From Euglena gracilis (Eukaryota > Euglenida > Euglenophyceae > Euglenales): 64,000 nt of DNA. Under the pieces are notes generated by a model. That model ran no database searches and was not told where the DNA came from. It worked only from the letters and a program-made list of their open reading frames with translations. The first letter of the stretch is position 1. Each line of letters starts with the position of its first letter. Below are positions 1-10,471 of the stretch, in pieces. The position numbers and the translations under genes were made by a program. The DNA is taken from NCBI GenBank assembly GCA_039621445.1, contig CP154954.1, forward strand, positions 48,401,847 to 48,465,846, written 5' to 3'.

Positions 1-139
1 TGCAAAAGATTGCAAATTATGCAAGTTGCATATTGCCCCCCTGTCTCCATTCAAATTACATCACTGCAGACCATGTCCTTTTTGCTCCCCCCCCCCCCCC
101 CCCCCGTTGCTTCTCCCCAATGCTCCTCTTCCCCCCCAG

Positions 140-194
140 GGGCCCACCGATCACGCTGCACAACGGCCACCTGGAGCTGTTCAACAAGGGCTGA
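140..194 (+). CDS. Probable last exon of a convergent plus-strand gene (partial)
   Basis: A long pyrimidine tract with many C runs (about 78-137) ends in AG at 138-139, a strong plus-strand splice acceptor. The next 55 bases read in one frame to TGA at 192-194, and nearly every codon ends in G or C, giving a short tail reading ...ITLHNGHLELFNKG. The minus strand of the same stretch can be read as a coiled-coil-like peptide, but with weaker codon bias. I favour the plus-strand reading: the 3' end of another gene whose other exons lie left of the window. No family is recognised. Confidence 0.4.
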
Positions 195-352
195 GGCAGG
201 GGTCGGGCATGTCTCCAAACGAGGGTGACATGCGCAGAGAATCCGCGACCGAAAGTCCCCATACCTCCCCCAGGGTGCGTCCAAGCGTGATGGCAAACGT
301 CACAAAGCAAGAAACAGACGAGGGGGGGTGAGGGCAGGAAGGTGGGCCCAAC

Positions 353-406
353 CCCAAGCGCAGCCCGATGGGAGGCCTCCGCCAGCTGCTTCTCATGCTT
401 GGCGTC
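353..406 (-). CDS. Coiled-coil gene, 3'-most recognised exon
   Basis: On the minus strand this follows a pyrimidine-rich stretch ending in CCTGAG and reads DAKHEKQLAEASHRAALG (18 codons, phase 0 at both ends) before a GTTGGG donor. Composition (Ala, Glu, Lys, Leu) matches the coiled-coil exons to its right. If read on without splicing, the frame stays open to about position 56, so whether the gene ends here or continues out of the window cannot be decided. Confidence 0.45.
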
Positions 407-817
407 CTCAGGCGGGGCCACTCTGGAAGGTACCCGCACTTCGTGGGAGGATGGGCAATAGACCCCACAAGAGGCAGGGGGAAAGAATGAGGAAAGTATG
501 GACACTCCAAAATTGCGACACAAAAAAAGGGGGAAAAATGCAAAAAAGGCACACAAAAAAAAAGAAAATCAGACCTAGGTGTAAAATCTTTTCAAATACG
601 TAAACATTAAGATTGGTGGTGGGAATTGGCTGATTCTGAAACTACACATTTTTGGGCCAATATGCACAGAAAATGCGAAGATTTGGTTTTAACAAACTTT
701 GGCCACAATATGTTGCTTCCCAAACAAGAATAAAAATTTTTTTGGGGAAAAGGCAAAAAAAGCAAAAAAGACAAATTTGATCAGAATCAAAAAAGACAAA
801 AAAACCCACATGTGTAC

Positions 818-955
818 TCCCCTGCAAGGGGGCCTGGCCTGGCCGGCCTCTCCCTCGCTCTGGCCTTGCCGCTTCTCCGCCACGTCCATCGCCCGCCGCA
901 GCGCCGCCGCCTCCCCCTGCAACCCCGCCGCAGTCTCCAAGCCGTCCGCCCCCCA
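818..955 (-). CDS. Coiled-coil gene exon
   Basis: The minus-strand frame runs from a GGTGCAG acceptor to a GTACAC donor: 46 codons, phase 0-0, containing ...GLETAAGLQGEAAALRRAM and ...AEKRQGQSEGEAGQAR. It is rich in Ala, Glu and Arg with heptad-like spacing. The preceding exon (1,762-2,001) also ends in phase 0, which supports both limits. The ~800-bp intron to its right holds no recognisable gene. Confidence 0.6.
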
Positions 956-1761
956 CTGCACCGCTGCCCGCACCGCCCCACCCTCACGTCGTCCAACCAC
1001 TCCCAACCTCACAAATCCGTACCAAATCAAAGTCCAAGGACTGAAATCTCTGTCCTCTGACAGGGGGGTGGTCGTTGGACATCATTTTCGGACCAAAAAG
1101 AAGGGCCTCCGACGGGGGGTCGTTAGGCCGAGGAGGGTGAGGGGTTCCAAGGACAAGCGGCATCCCCACCGCAGCCAATCCCGGCAGAGGAAGTGGGACA
1201 ATCGCCTCCGGCTCCCCGGCACTGGCAAATCAACAGAAGGGTGACCCTGCCCACGGGCAAGCTCACACTTGATACTTGGTACTGTGACCCCACCAGGGGA
1301 TTTCACTTGTCCGCCATGTTTTATGCGAAAAAATAGACACTCAGAAAGGGCGGCCCATTGAATTAGGAATCACCTTCTTGATTTCCGCGACATTTTTTTG
1401 ACAGTTTTTGACATACCCAGAGGCTGTTTTCTCCGACACTGCGTCAAAAAAAATCAAAACCCCGTCATGAACCCATCCCTGCCCCATGGGCAGCGCGATG
1501 ACCTGTCGGGAGGCAAACAACAAAATCAGTACATGAGAAAAATCACGCTTTCTTGGGCATCCAAAAAGTGAGAACCAACGCTTGTCTGCCAAAGTCAAGG
1601 TGGGCGATACTTTGAGTTCAGCCTGTGCCCAGACACAACAACCACTGGTTGGAAGGTCGTCTCTGGGGATGGGGAATTGGCAACTCGCAGACATTTCTGG
1701 GGTTGTTCTGTCACCGAGGGTGGCTGGAATGTGGACTGGGGGGGGGGGGGGGGGGGGGCGC

Positions 1762-2001
1762 CTGCCAGCACTCCAGCATCAGCGCGACGCGGCCCTCCGC
1801 CTCCTCCGCCGCGCACCGGTCCGCCGCCCTCCGGCACTGGTCCGCCGCGCGGTCCTTCTGCTCCCGCAGCTCCCGTCTGAGGCGCTGCTCCGCGTCAGTC
1901 CGGCCGAGCCGCTCTTCCGTCCCCAGAGCGGTGCGCCCAGCCTGCTCAGCGTGCTGCAGCCACCGGAGGCACATGGCATGTGCATCGTTGGCGTCAGCGA
2001 G
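1762..2001 (-). CDS. Coiled-coil gene exon with possible GC donor
   Basis: Eighty codons, phase 0-0, after a CCATGACACAG acceptor. It contains LADANDAHAMCLRWLQHAEQ and ...LRRELREQKDRAADQCRRAA..., a charged, Ala/Arg/Glu-rich helix. The exon abuts a run of G (1,741-1,758), and the only donor that keeps phase is CAG|GCGCCC, a GC rather than GT donor. A GT site further on is not excluded. Confidence 0.6.
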
Positions 2002-2238
2002 CTGTGTCATGGGAATGGGGTGCCCGCCTTCACCAGGCGCATGGCGTGTACGTTGTGTGGGTCGGGGGGGTGGGGTATGTGTGCGGTGATCTGTGCATGA
2101 AGTGTGCAGCCAGAGCTGGGTTTTGAGGTGCTGAATGTGGTGCAAGACACAGTGGGCTGGCCCACGCAGCCATCAAGAACGGAGGCACGCTGGATCGCTG
2201 CTTCCCTCTCGCCTACAGTGCTCCGTCATATGAGCCAG

Positions 2239-2541
2239 AGGTTTTTTAAGGACCCCCAGGGGAAGGGGGGGATCCGGACCCACACCACGCCCCTTAAATA
2301 TCTGATGTGAACACAAGCACCAAAAAAATCACTTACAGATGATTCTCCCAAGCAGGGTTCAGACCCGGGGGGGTCCCCCAGCCCAGCCAGCCCGGTCCCC
2401 CCCCCAGGGGGGGGAGGCCAAAAATCGGGCCGTCTGAGACCATTTCCCAAAAAAAAATTCGGCGTTACGCGCCGAAACCTACACCTCGCCTCCAGACCAG
2501 GACCCCGAGGGAGGTTTCTTTTGACTCTAAAGAAGCCTGAT
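2239..2541. repeat. Intronic inverted-repeat element of the AGGCTTCTTTT type
   Basis: The left end reads AGGTTTTTTAAGGACCCCC and the right end, inverted, AGGCTTCTTTAGAGTC. The interior has poly-C/poly-G and the palindromic word TTCGGCG...CGCCGAAA near 2,458-2,478. Relatives sit at 43,555-43,739 (with target duplication) and 42,513. No convincing target duplication is seen here, so the limits are approximate. Confidence 0.35.
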
Positions 2542-3247
2542 TGATCCCAACCACAAAAATACAAAAAAAAATCGAAATTCCACACTGGCACCCTGGAGAA
2601 AAATGATGAAGAAATACATAGACAAAAATCACGCAGACCAGCCACAAAAGGAGGAGGAAGGTGTTGAATTCCCGCATGACTCCTTGAATGGATCACCATG
2701 TGCACGCTGTCGAGGTTCCCAAATCTCGAGCCTCCTTCGAAGTTTGTCATCCCATCGATCCCATGACGTTTTTAACCTTCCCTTTGCTTGCTCAAGCATA
2801 TGGCGTTGGTTCAGCTTCCTCACCAAAATGCATACATAGCTTTGCCCAACGGAGGACTGCCCAGTAGTGACCACTTCAAATTCAGTCTGCAGATATTGGA
2901 GGCGATCATTGGCTGGTGCCAGAAACCCTCTGGTGACTTCCAAAAAAAATCTATACCTCCCTATGCTCAATACCCCCCGAAAAAAATCTTCTCAGCTATC
3001 CCTGGACTTGGCTGAAACAATGCAGGAAAAAGACTTGGCAACCGCATCATGAGTGCGGTGGCCAAGGCTCTTTTTTGGGGGCACCTGCTTGCATGTCCGT
3101 ATGGTAGGGACACAGACGATCCGGCTGCGCAATCACACCACCTCCGATGAAGCCGGTTGGTGCAGGGGACCACGGATGGCAGTATCCCGCCGCCCACCAG
3201 CCCGCCGGCTGAAAGTTCAGCACGCCACGCCCCCCCCCCCCGGTCAC

Positions 3248-3411
3248 CTGTGGGGACCCTGGGGCGACGCCAGCTCTCGCAGGGCGGCGGTGTGCTGCGC
3301 CTCGAGGGCCGCCAGCCGGCTCTGCAGCGCCGCCCGCTCCTCCGCCGCGGCGGCGTCCCGCTGGTCCCGCAGCGCGGCCGCCTCCGCCGCCTGCCGGCCC
3401 TCCTCCAACAG
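3248..3411 (-). CDS. Coiled-coil gene exon
   Basis: From acceptor GGCCCGCAG to donor CCCCACAG|GTGACC (minus strand). The peptide starts LLEEGRQAAEAAALRDQRDA and continues with ...EERAALQSRLAALEAQHTAALRE.... This is a clear heptad-type helix rich in Ala, Glu, Leu and Arg; 164 nt, entering in phase 0 and leaving in phase 2. Confidence 0.65.
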
Positions 3412-3479
3412 CTGCGGGCCCGCCACCCGGCGGCCACCGTCAAGAGGGGGGGAAGGTTTTTTTTTTGGGACCGGGCACA

Positions 3480-3900
3480 CCCACCCCATATGGGGCCCCC
3501 AATGGCGTGGCTGTGGGGGCCCCACACCCACTTTGGGGGGGGGGGGTTGTATTATAGGGTCACTGAGGGGTCCTGTGGGCCGGCTGCAAAAAGGTGCTGG
3601 CTGGACCCCCGCCTCTGATTCCGGCCGGCCGGCAGACAGTTGGACCCAAAAAAATGCCCTACAAAGCCCAAATCCATCTGGGTGTGCATTTTTCGGCCAA
3701 ATTAGGAGGTCAAAATGGCCATTTCTGGCCATTTTGACCCCATTTTCAAAAACTTCCCGCACTTGCGCCGAAATTTTTTTTCCTGCCCTGCTTCGCCAGG
3801 CTGGACCCAACTTTTGTTTCAGCAGGCCACGGGGGGGTGCCGGCTGGAAAAAAAAGTGATGGCTGGCTGGACCCCCTCCGGGGGGTAAGGTCCCCTCCAG
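3480..3900. repeat. Dispersed intronic repeat, GGCTGGACC/GCGCCGAAA family, copy 1
   Basis: This intronic block carries GGGCCGGCTGCAAAAAGGT, GGCTGGACC words, a central 'ggccattttgacc' A/T-rich part, and GCGCCGAAATTTTTTT. The same order of words occurs at 7,780-8,155 and 36,830-37,271, and parts at 4,740-5,130. The third copy has clear ends (36,821-37,271), which suggests the family is a non-autonomous DNA transposon. No termini could be fixed here. Confidence 0.45.
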
Positions 3901-4503
3901 GAAGAAAGACCCTGCTGTCACAGTACATTGTACAAGCCGCAGAGCGTCCCAGAATGCCACTCAAGAGGTTTCTTCAGACTTTTTGAAGGGGATGGAGCGT
4001 CAAGAAAATCAAGCAGTCGATTGTGGGCCAAAACGCATATGCACAGATGGTCTGACTTTCTGCCCTTCAAAACGATGCCCGTTAGTTGCATAAAGGTCTG
4101 TGCACTCGCACACACTGCAAAAGGGGTCGTGTGGGCCGTTTGGCTCTGTGTGTGGGTGTGGGGGTGTGGGGGTGAGCGAAGGCTTGAACCCAATCCTGCC
4201 AGCGAGCAGAATGGCGGTCGCCACAGTGCACTGTAACTCGGAGGCCTCTGCCACGAGAGGGCCGGGGCTGCGCTCAGCGTTCCCCGTGTTAAAAAAAATA
4301 CAGTTTTAAACTGCAAAGAAACGCAGTGCAGTGCGGCTCAAAAGAGTGAACGTTGGGCGACGTGGGCAATTAATAACAACCGAGTGTGGTGAAATTTTGG
4401 GACGGATTTCAGTCCGGGAGTCGAGGGCCGGAAACAACGGGCTGGACCACAAACCCACCCTCCGTGGACACGAACCGGGGGAGGGGGGGTTGGGCGACAG
4501 CAC

Positions 4504-4711
4504 CGCCCCGGGCGCGGCCGTTGCTCTGCCGCAGCTCCGCCAGCGCCGCCGCAGCCGCCTCGCCGTCCCGCGCAGCAACATCCAGCCGGCGGTGCAGCTC
4601 CGCCAGCGCGTCCCCCGCGGCGGCGCGCTGGGCCTCCCCCGCCTCCCGCAGAGCGCTGGCCTGCCCCTCCAGCGCCGCCCGCAGCGCCTCCGCCTTGGCC
4701 GGGGGGAGGCC
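4504..4711 (-). CDS. Coiled-coil gene exon
   Basis: From acceptor GAGCCAG to donor GGGGCG|GTGCTG (minus strand); 208 nt, phase 0 to 1. It reads GLPPAKAEALRAALEGQASA... with ...GDALAELHRRLDVAARDGEA.... It is strongly helical, Ala-rich and G+C-rich, flanked by low-complexity intron with several G/C runs. Confidence 0.65.
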
Positions 4712-5343
4712 CTGGCTCAGACAAGCTTGGGGGCAGGGTTCGATATAAGGACAGGTGGGGGGGGGTGGTCCGGACCCCCCCCCTGCGGGCCAGGGGGGGG
4801 GGGGGGGGGGGGGCCCCCCCCCCCCCCTAAACAGCTGCGCGGGCAGGGTGGCCGAATTTCGCGCGGGGCCGAAAATTTTTGACCCCCCAAAACGACCAAA
4901 AGTGCCACTTTGGGCACTTTTTGGGCAAAAATGTGCCAAAAATGCAAAAAATTTCTGCGCGAATCGCCGGAGGAAAAAATTGACCCTTTTTGGGGGGGAG
5001 GTCCCGGGAACCCCCCGAGGGTCGGTCCGGACCCCCCTTGCAGGTGGGGGTGGGGGGGTGGTCCGGACCCCCCCCTGCGGGCCAGGAGGGGGGGGGGGGG
5101 GGGGGGACACCCCCCCACCTAAACCATGTACGCCCTCCTTATATCAAACCCTGCTTGGGGGGGGTAGGGCAGGGGAGGCAAAGACGTGCCGCGCATGCAA
5201 ATGGCGTTCTTGCTTGAGAGCTTGCGTGACAAGTGTTTTCTCTGTTTGAATCCACACGAGAAAAGTGTAGTCGCAAATGCTGCTCCCATTCCACCCATGC
5301 CTGAAAACAGGTGGATAATACCTCCGGCACAGCCCACGCAAAC

Positions 5344-5527
5344 CGAGGACTAAAGACGCGCGGGGCCTCGCCAGGTCCTCGCGCAGGTCGGCGATGGCGT
5401 GTTGCAGCCCCGCCACCTGCGCCTCCTGCCGAGCCCGCGCTGCCAGCAGCTGCCAGCCCTCCGCCACGCCACACCACCCGAGCTGCTCCTCCACCGCCAG
5501 CCGCCCCCGCTCTGCTTGCTCCCAGTG
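5344..5527 (-). CDS. Coiled-coil gene exon
   Basis: The minus-strand frame contains HWEQAERGRLAVEEQLGW and ...RARQEAQVAGLQHAIADLRE.... A GCGGCTGGAG acceptor and a CTCG|GTTTGC donor bound 184 nt. The helix propensity and composition match the other exons. The exact acceptor is uncertain, since the frame stays open a few codons further upstream. Confidence 0.55.
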
Positions 5528-6057
5528 CTCCAGCCGCCGCACACCCGCAAGCCCCGGGCCACCCCTGAGGGGGGGGAGGAAGGGGGCGCAAGTCGGTAGT
5601 GGCTATCAAAACGATTCGCTGACACCCCAGCACGATCAGAGGCTCCAGTCGGACCCAAAACCCAAGCTGTCGAGGTCTCGGGCGGGCGGTTGCTCTGTGC
5701 AAGTGGTGGAATGGCATTAGGAATTCCCACCTCTGAGAACTACATCCCGTCGGTCCGGTAGCAAGGCAGACTGGCAGATGAAGCACCGAAAAGGAGGGAG
5801 CTGGCTAAGATGTCTCAGGCAAAATATGCTCTGGAGGTGCAAGGCTTGGCCGTGCTCAAGCCGCAGTGCAACGGAGCCAGCCCAGGTCCGGAAAGTCAAA
5901 AGTAAACAGGAAATTTGACCTCTAACAATTTAGGCTCTTAGTGTCAACGTTTCTTGGATGTACACTGTGTCCAAATGGCACATCAAAAACACCAGCTGTG
6001 TACCACAAAAGAGTTGAACTACTGTCTGTCCTGACTCGATGCCCACCGACATGTTAC

Positions 6058-6241
6058 CGGCGCCAGACCCCGGCTCCGGGCTGCCCCAGTTCCTCCTCCA
6101 GCCGCTCCACGGTGGACGCCTTCGCCGTCGCCATCGCCTGCAGCTGGTCGTGGGCGCTGCGCAACTCCTCCGCCGCGCTGGCCAGGCGGTCCTGGCGCTC
6201 CTCCGCCACCGCGTGCAGCGCCGCCGCCTGCTCCCGAAGCG
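6058..6241 (-). CDS. Coiled-coil gene exon
   Basis: From acceptor GCGGCCCCAG to donor GCGCCG|GTAACA. The peptide contains LREQAAALHAVAEERQDRLA and ...EELRSAHDQLQAMATAKAS... then ...VERLEEELG.... Heptads of Leu/Ala/Val with charged flanks are evident. It enters in phase 1 and leaves in phase 2. Confidence 0.65.
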
Positions 6242-6679
6242 CTGGGGCCGCAGGCCGGCCGGCACAGGGGGGGGGGGCGCTGTGGCCATTCATGACAACG
6301 TTGGCACAAAGCAAGGCCCCGGCACCCCGTGCTGGGTCAAACCCCGCCGAGCCCAGCCGGCCGCATGGGGGGGCATTCACCTGAAAAACGGGCCACCCAC
6401 TGGAGGAACAGAATGAACACCCCATGAAGGAAAATGCAAAAAAAAAAAGTAAGTTGGCACGTTGATGGGCCCACGCCTCGAGGGAACATTTAGAAGCACG
6501 TTGTGAATCACGAAGTTTGGGGCGAGAGGGCAACCGCAGAATTGCAATCCTCCCATTGGCTTCGCATCTGGCTTCAGCCTTTGCGTCCATCCCCTCACTG
6601 ACACACCCATTATAGGGGAGGAGGGGGATGGGGGATGCAGTCCTTTGTGGGACTTGCGTTTGGCAGGGGTCTCATCAAC

Positions 6680-6868
6680 AGCCGGCTGGGCCGCGCACTC
6701 CATCTCCTCGTGCAGCGTTCGCGCCTCTTCCCCAGCGGTCTGCACCCGGCTCTGGTACGCTGCAGCGTCCCGCGCGGCGTCGAGCGCCCGCTGCTCCGTG
6801 TGCCGGCAGTGAGCCTGCAGCGCGTGCAGCTCCGCATGCGTGGCGGCGAGCTCGCCCTCGAGGCCCCG
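6680..6868 (-). CDS. Coiled-coil gene exon
   Basis: Sixty-three codons, phase 0-0, from acceptor TGCCGGCACAG to donor CCGGCT|GTTGAT. The peptide contains GLEGELAATHAELHALQAHC and ...LDAARDAAAYQSRVQTAGEE.... Limits are supported by the multiple of three and by the next exon to its right, also phase 0. Confidence 0.65.
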
Positions 6869-7004
6869 CTGTGCCGGCACGGGCCGGGGCGCCGGCGGCA
6901 GACAGGTGGCCAACGCCGAGGTTGGACGCCTGCCACCTCCGTCATCGAACCATGGCTGGTCGGAATGGCGGCATTGAGCCCCCCCCCCCCCCGGGCCGAG
7001 GGTG

Positions 7005-7128
7005 TCTCCTGCAGCCGGTGGCACTCTGCGGACCGCGTGTGCAGTGCGGACTGCAGCCCGACACACTGCTCCCGGGCGTCGTCGCGCTGCGCCTCCAGTG
7101 CGCTGCGGGACTCGTCCCACACCGCCTG
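7005..7128 (-). CDS. Coiled-coil gene exon
   Basis: After acceptor CGGGAGCCCAG the minus strand reads QAVWDESRSALEAQRDDARE and continues ...LQSALHTRSAECHRLQ. No GT lies near the 3' end, which runs into a poly-G tract at 6,979-6,993, so the donor is unresolved (GA or another non-canonical site is possible) and the left limit is approximate. Confidence 0.55.
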
Positions 7129-7521
7129 CTGGGCTCCCGGCAGCGCAGGTGGACGGAAGGCGGGGTTGGGCTCCCAAAGCCCCTGACAGCCTTCCTCTCT
7201 GATGGAATTGGGGACCTTGTGCAACCAAAGTGTCGCTTCCTGAAAATCCCATCTGGTGCTGCAAAACTTGGGCTGAATAAAAAAAAAGGGTGACCCCTCC
7301 CCAAAAGCAGACGCAAACCCGAGAATCGAACCTGCCCCTCAAAAATCAATCCGAAATGAAGCCGAATCATCAAAGGTGGCTCCCCTTCCGCTGCAGCGAT
7401 TTCCCCCCGTCCCATACAGCCACCAGCGGTTCATTTGTCACGACCTGCTCATCAACTTTGCTGAGTGGTAACCCCCAGCGGGGGAGGGGCAAAGGGCAAT
7501 GGCGGGGGAGGACAGCCGAAC

Positions 7522-7663
7522 CGGTGCTGGGCGCAGTGATGTGCTGGTGGGCTGCCAGCTCCTCCCGCAGCCGGGTCTGGCCCTGCCCCAGCGCCCCCAC
7601 TTCGAGCTGCAGCCGCCCCGCCTCCGCCTCCAGCCGCTCGTTGCGGACCGTGACCGCCGCTGG
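7522..7663 (-). CDS. Coiled-coil gene exon
   Basis: From acceptor GACTGCCCAG to donor GCACCG|GTTCGG. The peptide contains VRNERLEAEAGRLQLEVGAL and ...GQTRLREELAAHQ.... It has typical heptads and enters in phase 0. Confidence 0.6.
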
Positions 7664-7738
7664 CTGGGCAGTCCGCGCTGCCCATGCCCGCCCCTCCCAT
7701 CAAGCGGGCCCTGCATTGCCCGTCCCTGAGGGTTGGTT

Positions 7739-7769
7739 GTTGGAAGCCACGGCCGTGTCGTGGCTTCCA
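7739..7769. repeat. Short hairpin
   Basis: The 11-bp arms TGGAAGCCACG and CGTGGCTTCCA surround a 7-base loop. It lies just left of the second copy of the GGCTGGACC repeat family and may belong to that element's end or be an independent stem-loop. Confidence 0.4.
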
Positions 7770-7779
7770 GGCTTCAGGG

Positions 7780-8155
7780 AATTTAATAAGACCCCCGGGG
7801 GGTCCAGCCGGCCGGCTGAAAAGAGGTTCTGGCTGGACCCCCCCCCCCCCCCAGGGAGTGGTGGTCCAGGGAGGTGGTTCGAACCCAGCTGCCGGGCTGG
7901 GCCTGGCTGGCACCCCAAAGCAGGCAAAACAGCCCAAAACCTACCTGGGATGCATCTTTGAGGTGAAAACCCCCCAAAAAGTGCAAAAAATGGCCTTTTT
8001 GGCCATTTTTGACCACTCTATTTCAAAATTTTCGGAGCTTTGCGCCGACTTTTTTCGGTCTAGTCCTTTGCCGGGATGTGAAAACTTAATTTTGACCCGG
8101 GGGAGTCCGCGACCCTGCTGGGAGGTGCTGGCTGGCTGGACCCTTCCCGTCCTGC
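7780..8155. repeat. Dispersed intronic repeat, GGCTGGACC/GCGCCGAAA family, copy 2
   Basis: It starts near TTTAATAAGACCCCC and carries GGTCCAGCCGGCCGGCTG, a run of C, 'ggcctttttggccattttt', and GCGCCGACTTTTTT, then GGCTGGACC near the right end. The word order matches 3,480-3,900 and 36,821-37,271. It lies in the intron between the exons at 7,522 and 8,312. Confidence 0.45.
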
Positions 8156-8311
8156 CTAAGAGATTACCTGTTGCCATTTTTCAACCAGGAGCCAATTACG
8201 CCCTGTGTGGTCTGCTGGCTCCCCCCCAAAAAAAGAAAGGAAAGGACCAAGTAAGAACAAACCACTTTTGGTGGACGTTGCAAAAAAAATCCGGCGCCAC
8301 GAATGGCACAC

Positions 8312-8448
8312 TGTGGCGCTCCCAGCCACTCCTCCCGGCGCTGGACCCCCCTGGGCGCCAGCTGCTCCGTGAGCTGCGCCGCCGTCCACTCCGCCTCCCG
8401 CCGCTGCCCCTCCAGCGCCTCATCGTACCTGGCAGCCCGGCCCTCCAG
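8312..8448 (-). CDS. Coiled-coil gene exon
   Basis: From acceptor GCCCGGCAG to donor GCCACA|GTGTGC; 137 nt, phase 0 to 2. It reads LEGRAARYDEALEGQRREAE then ...WTAAQLTEQLAPRG.... Helical, but less regular than neighbouring exons. The frame is open further upstream, so an earlier acceptor is possible. Confidence 0.55.
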
Positions 8449-10059
8449 CTGCCGGGCACTGCACCGTGCAGCCAGTCGGCCCGTAGCCTCGCCGGCCACC
8501 GCCGCCGGACGGGGGCTGCGCGCCCCACCCGTGCTTTTTGGTGGCAGCAGGCCCCCCCACCGTGAATTGACGGAGGGGGGGGGGTGGGGGCGACCCGACC
8601 AGTGACCCCCCTAACGTTGTGGGGGTCCACTGGGGGGGGTCCACTGGCGGGTCGGTGGCGATGGTCGCCGACGCGGCCAGCTGTCACTTTGCGAATGGTT
8701 TGGCAGCAGCCCAACCACTTCCGGTTTGGCGGGCGGCCGGTGATACAATTAAAATGAGTTGTAGGCCCGATCAAAAACAGGTCCTGGCTTGCCGCTTGCT
8801 GTTCGGGGGGAAAAAGGGGCGGCGCAACCCCACACCGTGCTGGGACCAGAGGCGACGGTGCTTTCCCGCAAACTAAGCCACAGCAAACTAAACAATAAAA
8901 CTCTGCCAGTGCCATTAGGGGGAGGTAAGAGACAGGCCACATGGCCCCCCGGAGTTGGTCACGACGGGTGGTCCACGGCAGCGTACGTAACCAGGTGCGG
9001 TCGGAAATCGTCGGCTGGGAGGGGGTGTCTGCAATCCGGTTCGGCGCCGATGTTTGCGTGGGACGAGTGTGTCGGGCGCCGGGGGTGGTGTCATTCGATA
9101 ACTGCCATGGGCGGCGTATGGGTGATCCGTGCAGAGGGGTGCCACGGGTGGTGGGCGTTTCGGAGCACCCGCCGGGTTCTAGTCCTGCTTCGGTCCCGTC
9201 TGACTTTCAGCCCCCACACTCCCCCCACACTCCCCCCCCCTGTCACCCCCCACACTTAACCCTCCCACACCCCCCCCCACTGTCCTCCACACTCCCCCAC
9301 CCCCACCACCCACTGACAACTGTTTTGGGCATGACAAGCCAGAAGGGTCACCACAACAACTTTAAATCCAGCGGTGAACTCAGGATAGAATTGAGATGGG
9401 GCGATCCTTTTGATTGATGGAGTCTCAGGTAGTTTAGCCGGGGGTAGGGGGGTGCTTATCTAGATGGGGGTGCCTGCCCTAGCACCGCCCCCCCCATGGG
9501 GTTGGCACCCGACTGAAAAAAAAGTGAAAAAAAGTTTGGTTTGGGAAGCACGGGTTGCAATTGGGGCCACCAAAAGGGGGGGGTCTCTGCTTTGGGAAAA
9601 TCAACGCCACATCTCCTCCGTTGGGTGTTTGCCAACTAGTTGAAAAGTTTGAGACTCCGTCAGGCTCCACCTCCAAAACGCTCGCTATCACAGAGGGAGT
9701 GGTCTCAGACCTGCACAATGTCAAAAGCCACCAGCCTCAGACACATCGGAGAGGTAACAGCACGATAATCCACCAGTTGCCATCTCCAGCTGGAGGGTGG
9801 ATTGAAAATTGGTCAGCTGCTGACCGGGCGTCGCAGTTCAAGAATGCAAAGCACAGAAACCATGAATTGGAGCACAAAAAAAAAGGAAAAGAAAAAGAGA
9901 AACGAGGACGGTGGAAAAAACTTCTGTGGAGAGTTCAAAGGCTCCAGCAAAGAAGCCTATTTGGTTGGGTGGTGCAGCAAAAAGTGAAGTGAATGGCGGA
10001 AAGCAAATTTGTAAAACTGTTTAACAAGAGGAAATGTGAAAAAAGCAACAGCCGGGGCG
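8449..10059. other. Gene-poor interval inside the long gene
   Basis: No exon with coiled-coil composition or splice support was found. A short C-rich minisatellite-like patch (about 9,205-9,320, units like CCCCACACTCCCC) resembles the core of the elements at 14,760 and 18,035. The rest is unassigned, probably intron. Confidence 0.4.
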
Positions 10060-10177
10060 AGAATCAGCGAAATGGAGTTGCTTTGTCGCCTCTGCCAGTG
10101 CAGCAGTCAGTCGTGCACACTCCTCCCCCTGGGCTGCGAGATGCCACTTCAGCTGCTGTATCTGCTCTGCCGCTTCA
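10060..10177 (-). CDS. Diverged exon-A-like block at the left edge of the array
   Basis: After acceptor GGGTTACAG the minus strand reads EAAEQIQQLKWHLAAQGEEC and continues ...ARLTAALAEATKQLH, clearly related to exon A of the tandem array but with many substitutions and lower G+C. The apparent entry phase (one leftover base) does not match the phase expected after exon B, so it may be a relic. It could be the single-copy ancestor or the oldest decayed unit. Confidence 0.5.
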
Positions 10178-10471
10178 CTGTAACCCACTGTTCATAGCCT
10201 TAGATCAAGATTTCCAAATTAACATATGAGAGGAGGAGAAATTGATATCAGAGGCGAGCGGAAAAATACAGATAATTGCAGGTGAAATTCTGAAAGCTGC
10301 AGCAAAATTACGGGATAGTTGCAGATATTCATTTCTATCCTGCCAAAACAGAAGCAGCAGGTGACCAGAGGTGGAATATCGAGGTAAATCTACACTTGGT
10401 ATGCAAAGAGCAGGAAAAAGAACTCGAACAAAAAAAAATTGGACGGGTGACGGAAAAACCCTTTCGGGTTA

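Noticed and set aside
9205-9320. C-rich patch near 9,205-9,320 as another copy of the unit-4 transposon
   Set aside because: Only the minisatellite core is similar; no GGCATAAAGTGGAG ends were found nearby.
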